Origin: Flavobacteriales bacterium
Lineage (GTDB): Bacteria > Bacteroidota > Bacteroidia > Flavobacteriales_F > PHOS-HE28
Length of the DNA stretch: 64,000 nt
Reading direction: 5' to 3'
NCBI GenBank assembly: GCA_016703005.1
Contig: JADJCX010000029.1
Span: 156,316-220,315 of the forward strand
Below are positions 44,008 to 52,158 of this stretch, in pieces. Every line of letters begins with the position of its first letter. Position 1 is the first letter of the stretch. The position numbers were made by a program, and so were the translations under genes. The notes beneath the pieces are model-generated. The model was not told the origin of the DNA. It saw only the letters and a program-made list of their open reading frames with translations, and made no database searches.

Positions 44008-45885
44008 CTAGAGCGAGCTCACCCGCTCCACCGTGATCATCCGGTCGCCCACCACGATCCGCTGCACCACGTCCATGCCGCTCACCACCTCGGCGAACTT
44101 GGTGTAACGACCATCGAGGTGTGGCGTGGGCACATGCGTAATGAAGAACTGGCAGCTCTCTGTATCGCGCCCGGCGGAAGCAACGCCCACCGAGCCTGCG
44201 GTGAAGCCGGTACTGCCGATCTCCGTGCGCAAGGTCCACGGCATGCCACCATAACCATCGCCGCGCGGGCAGCCGCCTTGGATCACGAAGTTGGGCACCA
44301 CGCGGTGGAAGGATCTACCATTGTAGTAGCCAGCTGCGACCAGCGAGTCGAAGACCAAACTCGTTCCCGGCGTTTCGTTCACGTTGGTGGCAATGATGAT
44401 CTCGCCCTTCGTGGTGGTGATACGGTAGCGCTGGCCCTGCTTCAATTGCAGGAGACGATCCCGATCAATGGGATGGTTGAACGGCGGCGCCTTGTGTTCG
44501 GGAGGCGGAAGACCATCGCGTTTTGCAATGGCCTGATCGAGCAGTTGGAGCGTTTCGAGATCGCGGATGGGATGTAAATGCACACGAGCCTCCTCTACAA
44601 GACTGTCATGCAACATGATCCGTATGGCGCTGCTGTCCTCCTCGGCCAATTGTTCGCACGCGAATGCTATCAGTCCGGCATCGCGAGTTCCTATTGTTGC
44701 GCGGAGCACATCACCGAGCATTGCATACTGCGCTTCTCGCGAAGCGTATCGAGCACGCTTCATGTCCTCTCGCGCGGAAGCCACCGCTAGTTCCGCGGCG
44801 GCCAACCGCACCACGGCCGGGTTGTTCGCCATGAATTTCTCCGTCAAGACCGGTCGCATGTCCTTATCGGGATCGCTGGCCTGCGCCCTCAACAACTCGG
44901 CTTGCGCATACGGATCCAGCGATCCCGCTTTGAGGATTTGCAACAGGTCACGCACCACCCTGCGCGTGGTTTCATCGCCATGCTTCAACGCCAGGCCGTA
45001 CAGGCCGAATTGGATGTGCGGTGCCGCACCCTGTTGCGCATCCTTCCAGCATCGGGCACCATCAAGCACTTCCTGTTTCTGCAACACATCCAACGCGGTC
45101 CGCGATACGCCCGGATCCGGGTCACGCACCGCGGGCCAGAAGATGCTGTCACCGATCTGGCCCCATGGTTTCTCCGCGCCGAGCGAGCGCAGCGCAGCAA
45201 TGCGGATGGATGGGTCCGTGCTCAGTGCCGCCGAGTCGAGCAACAACTTGTGGGTCGCGGTGTTGTTGTCGGTGCGCAAGGCGGACATGAGCGCACGAAC
45301 CGCAACTGGGTCGCGCTCTACGCGCAGCGCATGCAACAGGTCGGCGGAATGGGCTGCCAACTCTTCATGCGGAAGTCGGGCCAATTGAACCACAGCGCGC
45401 ATTCGGATGTTCTTGTTTTCGCTTTCCAAAAAGCTCGTCAGGAACATGGCGTCGTGCTTGCGCAATGCCAACTCGGCCTTAAAGCCCGCCTCGTGCATCA
45501 GCTGCTGCGCGGTGGCATCCCGTTCAGCATCCGCAGAGGCGTTGAGAAGGACGAGTCCGGCACTATCGGCCACAAGCCCCAAGGCATAAGCGGCTTGGGC
45601 GCGCACGGCCGCCAAGGGGTCCTCGAGCGCGGCGAGCAAGCAAGGTCTGGACGTGCTGTCCTGCACACTCGCCAACGCAAGCGCCGCCGCCTCGCGTACC
45701 GTTCCGGATGTGTCCAGCAACATCAGGCACAGCGCTTTCGTGTCGCGGTGCTCCTGAGCCTCCAACACGGCCCACAAGCGGTCATCGGCCCACTTGTTCA
45801 AAGCGGGCCGGTCCTGCTCGGCGGAAGTCGGGCTGTCGCAAGCGACCACGGAGAGCAGCGCGAGGGCGAGGAGAGTGTGTTTCAT
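44008..45885 (-). CDS. HEAT-repeat lipoprotein with C-terminal cyclophilin domain
   Basis: The 625-residue protein has a lipobox (LALLSVVACDSP). About 400 residues of HEAT-like helical repeats follow, such as GTVREAAALALASVQDSTSR and DPLAAVRAQAAYALGLVADS. The C-terminal 155 residues are a cyclophilin peptidyl-prolyl isomerase: FHRVVPNFVIQGGCPRGDGY, GTGGMP-equivalent GYGGMPWTLRTEI, and SCQFFITHVPTPHLDGRYTK. The arginine of FHRV and the QFF segment are the usual active-site residues. It is probably an envelope folding factor whose HEAT solenoid binds clients or partners. Confidence 0.88.
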   Translation of the reverse strand: MKHTLLALALLSVVACDSPTSAEQDRPALNKWADDRLWAVLEAQEHRDTKALCLMLLDTSGTVREAAALALASVQDSTSRPCLLAALEDPLAAVRAQAAYALGLVADSAGLVLLNASADAERDATAQQLMHEAGFKAELALRKHDAMFLTSFLESENKNIRMRAVVQLARLPHEELAAHSADLLHALRVERDPVAVRALMSALRTDNNTATHKLLLDSAALSTDPSIRIAALRSLGAEKPWGQIGDSIFWPAVRDPDPGVSRTALDVLQKQEVLDGARCWKDAQQGAAPHIQFGLYGLALKHGDETTRRVVRDLLQILKAGSLDPYAQAELLRAQASDPDKDMRPVLTEKFMANNPAVVRLAAAELAVASAREDMKRARYASREAQYAMLGDVLRATIGTRDAGLIAFACEQLAEEDSSAIRIMLHDSLVEEARVHLHPIRDLETLQLLDQAIAKRDGLPPPEHKAPPFNHPIDRDRLLQLKQGQRYRITTTKGEIIIATNVNETPGTSLVFDSLVAAGYYNGRSFHRVVPNFVIQGGCPRGDGYGGMPWTLRTEIGSTGFTAGSVGVASAGRDTESCQFFITHVPTPHLDGRYTKFAEVVSGMDVVQRIVVGDRMITVERVSSL

Positions 45886-45995
45886 GGAAGGGGTCTATGG
45901 ATCGGCGCGTCGAGCCGGGATCGCTTCGTTCCTCGCGATGACGCGCTACGCCTCGGCCAAACTAACCGCTGCGTCCACGATCTTCGCCCGCCGCC

Positions 45996-47090
45996 ATGGA
46001 CACATACAGCACCATCAAGTACGACTGCCGCCACTTCCAAGGCCACATTCCGTGCAGGCCCAACAAGCTGCGCGGCAAAGTGTGCGGCAGTTGCGATGAG
46101 TACGTGCGCACCAGCAAGCGCATCCTTTTCATCAAGCTGGGCGCCATCGGCGATGTGATCCGCACCACGCCTTTGGTCACGCGTTTCAGGAGCGAGTACC
46201 CTGATTGCCGCATCAGCTGGATCACCCATTCACCGGCCATACTGCCAAAGAGCGCAGTTGATGATATCTGGCGGCTGGATACGGAGGCGATTCTGAAGGC
46301 CGAGAGCCTGCCGTGGGATATTGCCATCAACCTGGACAAGGATGTTGAAGCCTGCGCGCTGCTGGCCCGCACCAACGCCAAGGAGAAGTTCGGCTTCACG
46401 CTGCGCGATGGGCATATCGATGCGGCCACGCCAGCGGCCGAGCACAAACTCGTAACCGGTTTGTTCGATGGCCTGAGCAAGACGAACACGAAGAACTACC
46501 TCGAGGAGATCTTCGAAGTCTGCCATCTCGACTTCCGTGGTGAAGACTACCTGCTTGACGCCGACCCGAAACTTCTGGCGAAGTGGAAGCACCTACGCGG
46601 CGAAGCGAACGGCAAACCGGTGATCGGCCTCAACACGGGCTGCGGCGAACGTTGGCGCACACGTCTATGGCCGGAGGAGAACTGGGTGGCCCTGATCGAA
46701 GGGCTTCAACAAGCCGGCTTCTACCCCATGGTACTGGGCGGCCCCGATGAACACGGACTGAACACCCGCTACCAAGAGCGCACGGGCTGTGCCTATCCCG
46801 GCCATCACAGCCTGCAGGACTTCATTGCGATCAGCGCGCAGTGCGATACGATCGTGACCCAGGTGAGCATGATGATGCACATCGCTATTGGCCTGAAGAA
46901 GCCGATGTTGCTCTTCAACAACATCTTCAATCGCCATGAGTTCGAGCTCTATGGCCGCGGCGTGATCGTGGAGCCGACAACGGGTTGTGATTGCTACTAC
47001 GGCAACACCTGCACGCGCTCGCGCGGGTGCATGCATGACATTGCTGTAGAGCCCGTGCTCGCACACATTACCAAGCTCGCCGGGAAGTGA
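45996..47090 (+). CDS. GT9-family glycosyltransferase with cysteine-rich termini
   Basis: The 364-residue protein has the heptosyltransferase fold: ILFIKLGAIGDVIRTTPLVT at the start of the first Rossmann domain, and LNTGCGERWRTRLWPEENWV with GGPDEHGLN in the nucleotide-sugar domain. It probably adds a heptose or related sugar to lipopolysaccharide core. Unusual are an N-terminal cysteine cluster (C11, C20, C30, C33 in YDCRHFQGHIPC and CGSC) and a C-terminal one (TTGCDCYYGNTCTRSRGCM). The next gene overlaps its stop by four bases, so the two glycosyltransferases act together. Confidence 0.85.
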   Translation: MDTYSTIKYDCRHFQGHIPCRPNKLRGKVCGSCDEYVRTSKRILFIKLGAIGDVIRTTPLVTRFRSEYPDCRISWITHSPAILPKSAVDDIWRLDTEAILKAESLPWDIAINLDKDVEACALLARTNAKEKFGFTLRDGHIDAATPAAEHKLVTGLFDGLSKTNTKNYLEEIFEVCHLDFRGEDYLLDADPKLLAKWKHLRGEANGKPVIGLNTGCGERWRTRLWPEENWVALIEGLQQAGFYPMVLGGPDEHGLNTRYQERTGCAYPGHHSLQDFIAISAQCDTIVTQVSMMMHIAIGLKKPMLLFNNIFNRHEFELYGRGVIVEPTTGCDCYYGNTCTRSRGCMHDIAVEPVLAHITKLAGK

Positions 47091-48208
47091 GGATCGCCTA
47101 CCTCAGCACGTTCCATCCGTTCCGTGGGGGCATCGCTCAATTCAATGCGGCCCTCTATCGCTCGTTGGAGCGCGAGCACGCTGTGAAGGCCTACACCTTC
47201 ACCCGTCAGTACCCGGAATTCCTCTTCCCCGGTAAGACACAGATGGTGCAAGCGGACGACAACGCCGATGCCGTTCCCTCGCAGCGCATACTCGACACAG
47301 CATGGCCGCTCAATTGGCCGCATGCCGCGCGGATCATCGCCAAGGATCAGCCGGATCTGCTGGTGATGAAGTATTGGATGAGCTACTTCGGACCATCGTT
47401 GGGGTATGTAGCCGGCAGCCTGAAGAAGCGTGGAACGAAGGTCCTGACCGTGCTGGACAATGTGCTGCCGCACGAGCGCCGCATCATCGATGTCCCGTTC
47501 ACGAAGTACTTCCTGAACCGCAACCATGGCTTCATTGCCATGAGCGAAAAGGTGAAGCGCGACCTGCTGAGCCTTCGGCCCGATGCGCCGGTACACTTCA
47601 TGCCGCACCCGCTGTACGATCACTTCGGCGCATCCATCCCGCGCGAAGAAGCTGCGCGCAAACTCGGTCTTGACCCCGCGCTGCGCACGGTGCTCTTCTT
47701 CGGTTTGATCCGCGACTACAAGGGCCTCGACCTATTGATCGACGCCTTCGCGCAACTCGGTGAAGGACATCAATTGTTGATCGCTGGCGAGCCGTACGGC
47801 GATTTCGCGAAATACCAGCGCATGATCGATGCGCATCCTTTGCGGCGCCGCATCGTTGCGCACGCCCGCTACATCGGCGATGCCGAAGTGCCCACGTTCT
47901 TCAGCGCCGCTGATTGTTTGGTGCTGCCCTACAAAGGCGCCACACAGAGCGGCATCACGGCCATTGCGTTCCACTTCGGGGTGCCCGTGATCGCAACGGA
48001 TGTCGGTGGACTCGCGGAGATCGTCACCCACGAGCGGACCGGCTTGATCGTGCCGAAGCCCGATGCAACAGCCATCGCCGAGGGTATTAAACTCTACTTC
48101 ACCGGCGACCGGTCGCAACGGTTACGCGGCAACTTCGCCCAAGTGAAGCAGGAGCTATCGTGGGACCGCTTCAGCGAGGGTTTGGTGAAGTTCGCAGGGA
48201 CTCTGTGA
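47087..48208 (+). CDS. GT4-family glycosyltransferase
   Basis: The 373-residue GT-B enzyme starts with GTG inside the GTGA overlap with the GT9 gene: MRIAYLSTFHPFRGGIAQFN. Conserved features are LFFGLIRDYKGLDLLIDAFA, AHARYIGDAEVPTFFSAADC, and LPYKGATQSGITAIAFHFGV, where the GT4 E-x7-E region is atypical. VIATDVGGLAEIVTHERTGL closes the nucleotide-binding site. It probably extends a surface glycan begun by the GT9 product. The acceptor is unknown. Confidence 0.87.
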   Translation: MRIAYLSTFHPFRGGIAQFNAALYRSLEREHAVKAYTFTRQYPEFLFPGKTQMVQADDNADAVPSQRILDTAWPLNWPHAARIIAKDQPDLLVMKYWMSYFGPSLGYVAGSLKKRGTKVLTVLDNVLPHERRIIDVPFTKYFLNRNHGFIAMSEKVKRDLLSLRPDAPVHFMPHPLYDHFGASIPREEAARKLGLDPALRTVLFFGLIRDYKGLDLLIDAFAQLGEGHQLLIAGEPYGDFAKYQRMIDAHPLRRRIVAHARYIGDAEVPTFFSAADCLVLPYKGATQSGITAIAFHFGVPVIATDVGGLAEIVTHERTGLIVPKPDATAIAEGIKLYFTGDRSQRLRGNFAQVKQELSWDRFSEGLVKFAGTL

Positions 48209-48264
48209 CCTGACGCTGCCCACTTTCCCTACGCACCACCATCTTCGCATTTCTTTTACAGCAC

Positions 48265-49944
48265 ATGCGCCTCCACCCCTCCCTTTTCCTTCTCTCCTTC
48301 TCCGTCCTTTCCGCTTCATTCGCCAACGCCCAATGGATGGGCGACGAGGATGCCCGCACGCAAATGCGGTATGATGTGCAATACCTCGCGAGTGACGAAC
48401 TCGAAGGGCGCGAAGCCGGCACCAAAGGCGAAAAACTTGCCGCCGACTACATCATGGGCAAGTTCCAGAATGCTGGCCTGGTGCCCTACGGCGATAGCGT
48501 GTCCTACTTGCAGAAATTCCCATTCGCTGCTATGCCCGTGCTCGGGGCGAAGAACAGCTTGCAGGTCGGTCGGAAACAATTCAAGCAAGGGCAGGATTGG
48601 TTCCCGATGGCGTATTGCGATACGGGCATCGTCTTCAGCAAACTGGTGAAGGCGGGCTACGGCATTGAAGCGCCGCAACTGGGTCGCAACGACTACGAAG
48701 GTATCGATGTGAAAGACCGGGTCGCGGCCATCAGCATCAGTTCGCCGGATGGCGTGCATCCGCATAGCCGCTACATCGAGCACAACGACTTGCGCAAGCG
48801 GGCTGAATTGGCGATCAGCAAGGGCGCGATCGCCGTGCTCTTCTACAACGACAACAAGGACATGGAGTCGCCAGAATTCCGGATGAGCGAGAAGGTGCAG
48901 GCATTGAGCGTGCCTGTGCTCTTCCTCAAGGGCGACCTGCACGAGGGTTTGATCGTGGATGGCAATCCGATCGTGATCAGCACGGATATCGTACGCGAGC
49001 AGCGCACCGGCATGAACGTGGTCGGCTTCCTGGACAACGGCAAAGAGAACGTGGTGGTGATCGGTGCGCATTTCGATCACCTGGGCTATGGCGATGAAGG
49101 ATCGCTTCACCGCGGTGAGCGGGCCATACACAACGGTGCGGACGACAATGCGAGCGGCATTGCGGTGATGCTTCAACTCGCGCGTGATCTGCGCGAACTG
49201 GACGAGGCCCGTGCCAACGACTACCTCTTCATCGCCTTCAGCGGGGAGGAGAAAGGCCTGTACGGAAGCAACTGGTGGACAAAGCACCCGACGGTGCCGA
49301 TCGAAAAACTGTCTTACATGATCAACCTCGACATGGTCGGGCGCTTGGACTCGTCGAAGACCATCGCCATCAGCGGCGTGGGCACCTCGCCGTCATGGGC
49401 GGAGATCGACCCCATGAAGATCAACGGGTTGAAAGCGAAGACCAGCAAGAGCGGGATCGGGCCGAGCGATCACACCTCGTTCTATTTGAAGGATGTGCCT
49501 GCCATCCACTTCTTCACCGGCAGCCACGGCGACTACCACAAACCGGGGGACGATGTGGAGAAAGTGAACTTCAACGGCATGCTGGACATCACGCGTTTCA
49601 TCGAGAGTCTGATCACTTCGCTGAATGACGACCCGAAACTCACCTTCACGAAAACGCAGGAGGCGGACAGCACCGAGACGCCGCGCTTCAAAGTGACCAT
49701 GGGTGTTGTGCCGGACTACATGTATGATGGCAAGGGCCTGCGTGTGGACGGGGTTACGGAAGGCAAGCCTGGGGCCGCGGCCGGAGTGAAGGCCAACGAC
49801 ATCGTGGTGAAACTGGGTTCGCAGGATGTGACGGATATGATGAGCTACATGAAGGCGCTCGGCTTCTTCAACAAAGGCGAGACAACACAAGTGACCGTGC
49901 TGCGCGAAGGCAAACCGGTGACCATGGACATCACCTTCAAATGA
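48265..49944 (+). CDS. Secreted M28 aminopeptidase with PA and PDZ domains
   Basis: The 559-residue protein has a signal peptide (FLLSFSVLSASFANAQ). A PA-like insert (DRVAAISISSPDG, ALSVPVLFLKGDLHEG) lies before the zinc core. Zinc ligands are in VVIGAHFDHLGYGDEG, IHNGADDNASGIAVM, FIAFSGEEKGLYGSN and MINLDMVGRLDSS, with the last histidine in AIHFFTGSHGDYHKPGDD. A C-terminal PDZ domain (GLRVDGVTEGKPGAAAGVKA) follows. It probably trims peptides in the periplasm or outside. It heads an operon with gpsA and a small protein. Confidence 0.92.
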   Translation: MRLHPSLFLLSFSVLSASFANAQWMGDEDARTQMRYDVQYLASDELEGREAGTKGEKLAADYIMGKFQNAGLVPYGDSVSYLQKFPFAAMPVLGAKNSLQVGRKQFKQGQDWFPMAYCDTGIVFSKLVKAGYGIEAPQLGRNDYEGIDVKDRVAAISISSPDGVHPHSRYIEHNDLRKRAELAISKGAIAVLFYNDNKDMESPEFRMSEKVQALSVPVLFLKGDLHEGLIVDGNPIVISTDIVREQRTGMNVVGFLDNGKENVVVIGAHFDHLGYGDEGSLHRGERAIHNGADDNASGIAVMLQLARDLRELDEARANDYLFIAFSGEEKGLYGSNWWTKHPTVPIEKLSYMINLDMVGRLDSSKTIAISGVGTSPSWAEIDPMKINGLKAKTSKSGIGPSDHTSFYLKDVPAIHFFTGSHGDYHKPGDDVEKVNFNGMLDITRFIESLITSLNDDPKLTFTKTQEADSTETPRFKVTMGVVPDYMYDGKGLRVDGVTEGKPGAAAGVKANDIVVKLGSQDVTDMMSYMKALGFFNKGETTQVTVLREGKPVTMDITFK

Positions 49945-50936
49945 GCGGCGAGCACATCGCCGTCATCGGTGCCGGCAGTTGGGGCACTGCGTTGGTGAAG
50001 TTGCTCACCGGCACACAGCAACGGGTGGGCTGGTGGGTGCGCCGACAAGAAACCATCGACCACATCAAGAAGTACGGCCACAACCCGGACTACATCAGCG
50101 CGGCGCAATTCGATGTGGAGCGATTGGCCATGAGCGCCGACATCCACACGGTGGTGAAGGAGGCGGACATCTTGATCGTCGCTGTCCCTTCCGCGTTCCT
50201 GAAAGGGACGATCGAGCAACTCGACAAATCGGAACTGTTGGGCAAGACGATGTTCAGCGCGGTGAAGGGTATCGTGCCGGAGACGAACCAGATCGTCGGC
50301 GAATACCTGTTCGATCACTGGGGTATTGCCAAGCAGCACTTCGGGGTGATCTGCGGCCCTTGCCATGCTGAGGAGGTCGCGATGGAACGACTGAGTTACC
50401 TCACCATTGCCAGCCAGGAAGCCAAGAACACGAGGGCCATGGGCGATGCGCTGAACGGGCGCTTCATGAAGACCACCCTGAGCGACGATATCTACGGCAC
50501 CGAATACGCCGCCATCCTCAAGAACGTTATCGCAGTTTGTGCGGGCATCAGCGTCGGGCTGGGCTACGGCGACAACTTCCGAGCGGTGTTGGTAAGCAGG
50601 GCCATCCAGGAGATCGATCGTTTCGTGAAGGCCGTGCATCCCATCGACCGCGACATCAACGAGCCCGCCTACCTCGGCGATCTGTTGGTGACAGCGTATT
50701 CAACCTTCAGCCGCAACCGCGAGTTCGGCACCATGATCGGCAAGGGCTACAGTGTGCGCGCCGCGCAAATGGAAATGAACATGGTGGCCGAAGGTTACTA
50801 TGCGGTGAAGTGCGTGCACGAGATCAACGCGAAGCTCGGCGTGGATATGCCGATCACCGAGAGCACCTATCGCATGCTTTACGAGAAGATGGCGCCAGCG
50901 ATGGAGATGCGGCTGTTGAGCGACCGGTTGGCGTGA
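49941..50936 (+). CDS. gpsA: NAD(P)H-dependent glycerol-3-phosphate dehydrogenase
   Basis: The 331-residue enzyme reduces dihydroxyacetone phosphate to sn-glycerol-3-phosphate for phospholipid synthesis. It has the nucleotide-binding motif IAVIGAGSWGTALVKLL, the substrate-domain segments KGIVPETNQIVGEYLF and GVICGPCHAEEVAMERLSYL, and the catalytic-lysine region YGTEYAAILKNVIAVCAGIS. The Bacteroidota-type variant lacks some motifs of the enterobacterial enzyme but is normal for this phylum. It starts in an ATGA overlap with the M28 peptidase gene. Confidence 0.93.
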   Translation: MSGEHIAVIGAGSWGTALVKLLTGTQQRVGWWVRRQETIDHIKKYGHNPDYISAAQFDVERLAMSADIHTVVKEADILIVAVPSAFLKGTIEQLDKSELLGKTMFSAVKGIVPETNQIVGEYLFDHWGIAKQHFGVICGPCHAEEVAMERLSYLTIASQEAKNTRAMGDALNGRFMKTTLSDDIYGTEYAAILKNVIAVCAGISVGLGYGDNFRAVLVSRAIQEIDRFVKAVHPIDRDINEPAYLGDLLVTAYSTFSRNREFGTMIGKGYSVRAAQMEMNMVAEGYYAVKCVHEINAKLGVDMPITESTYRMLYEKMAPAMEMRLLSDRLA

Positions 50937-51166
50937 TGGGTGCGCTGCGATTCCACTGGGATTTCTTCGGCCCGGATGCCGTGCCCACCGCCGAGCACTT
51001 CGTGAAGCACCTCCACCAATTCTGTGAAAAAGAGGGTGTGGCGGAACGAAAGGCATGGACCACCCCGCTACCGATCCGCTGCACGGCCACCTTGGAATGC
51101 GACGAGAGCCACATGCTACTGATCCGCGATAGGCTGAAACCGAAGCGCGCCGAGCGCGTGGGTTAA
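50936..51166 (+). CDS. Small conserved hypothetical protein coupled to gpsA
   Basis: The 76-residue protein begins MGALRFHWDFFGPDAVPTAE and ends RLKPKRAERVG. Its ATG overlaps the gpsA stop by one base (TGATG), so it is translationally coupled. Four cysteine/histidine-containing stretches (EHFVKHLHQFCEKEG, IRCTATLECDESH) suggest a compact alpha/beta fold. I believe similar small proteins occur next to Flavobacteriales gpsA, but I cannot name a function. It converges on the GT2 gene with the stop codons interlocked. Confidence 0.7.
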   Translation: MGALRFHWDFFGPDAVPTAEHFVKHLHQFCEKEGVAERKAWTTPLPIRCTATLECDESHMLLIRDRLKPKRAERVG

Positions 51167-52158
51167 GCGGCAAGGATGAAGTCCTCGCCTTCGACAAGTC
51201 CGCGCAAAGCGAGGTAGGTGGCTATACGATCCCCTGTGCCGCGCTGACTGATGAAGGAGATGATGAGCGCCTCGCCCGATGGGGGCAACGCATTATGCTG
51301 GATGAACGAATATCCCGGCACCTCGCGCTTCTTCACATCAGTAAAAGCGGAAATACGAATGCCTTGCGCCTCAAGCATCGCGGCGCGCCCTTGGCACAAG
51401 CCACTCGTTCCAGCAATGATGACGGGGCGGCCGGCCAGTTCTCTCTCAAGCCATTTCGCCATCCACTTCGCCTTTGTGGTGAAGAAGGCGTCCGCGCTAT
51501 AGTTGACGTGTGTGCGACTAAGACGATCTGCGTGGTCGTGCCATGTCACTAACTCCAGGGGCAGCTTCGCGAAGCGTACGCCATGGTGCATCCAACGGAG
51601 CCATAGCTCGTGGTCTTCGGGCAATGGACCAGTGTCATAGCTGCCGAAACGCTCCACCAATTCGCGGCGGAACATTGCCGTGGGGTGCGCGAGCGGGGCA
51701 TCCACGAAACGCTTCACGTAGTGATCGTGTGGTACAAGGATCGCGTTCTGCCACTGTACGAACCACTGCATGCCACTGCTCTTCTCAACCGTGGTTTCGA
51801 ATCGCGTGCAGGTGCCCAGAACACCGACTTCCGGGTGTGTATTCATGTATTCGACTTGTCGCGCAAGTCGTTCGGGGTGACTGATGTCGTCGGCATCCAT
51901 GCGGGCGATCAGCGGCGCGTGCGTTTGAGCAAGCCCTGTGTTCAGCGCATGGGCAATACCGATCGTTGGCTCGTGGAACACACGGATGCGTGGATCGCGT
52001 TGCGACCAGTTGTGGGCGATGCTGCTGTCATCGCTGCTTGCGTTGTCGATCAGCAGCAGATCCCAGTCGGTGAAGGACTGGTGCGCCATGCCGGCGATGG
52101 CCGCATCCAACGTGGAAGCTGCGTTGCGGAACGGGAGCAGGATGGAGACGCTGGGCAT
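51163..52158 (-). CDS. GT2-family glycosyltransferase with C-terminal Rossmann-like domain
   Basis: The 331-residue protein starts at MPSVSILLPFRNAASTLDAA; a TTG one codon earlier is possible. The GT-A domain has LLIDNASSDDSSIAH, the metal-binding ARMDADDISHPERLARQVE, and GPLPEDHELWLRW. After about residue 240 comes an extra domain, VIIAGTSGLCQGRAAMLEAQ, ISAFTDVKKREVPGYSFIQH, IISFISQRGTGDRIATYLAL, which looks like the Rossmann-type tail appended to some GT2 enzymes. The ATG overlaps the uvrC stop by one base, so it follows uvrC in an operon. Confidence 0.88.
   Translation of the reverse strand: MPSVSILLPFRNAASTLDAAIAGMAHQSFTDWDLLLIDNASSDDSSIAHNWSQRDPRIRVFHEPTIGIAHALNTGLAQTHAPLIARMDADDISHPERLARQVEYMNTHPEVGVLGTCTRFETTVEKSSGMQWFVQWQNAILVPHDHYVKRFVDAPLAHPTAMFRRELVERFGSYDTGPLPEDHELWLRWMHHGVRFAKLPLELVTWHDHADRLSRTHVNYSADAFFTTKAKWMAKWLERELAGRPVIIAGTSGLCQGRAAMLEAQGIRISAFTDVKKREVPGYSFIQHNALPPSGEALIISFISQRGTGDRIATYLALRGLVEGEDFILAA

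Noticed and set aside
45898..45960. Possible short gene or structured RNA between the HEAT-cyclophilin and GT9 genes
   Set aside because: It reads like a dispersed intergenic GATCGCTTCGTTCCTCGCGA-type repeat fragment and shows no convincing fold or start context.
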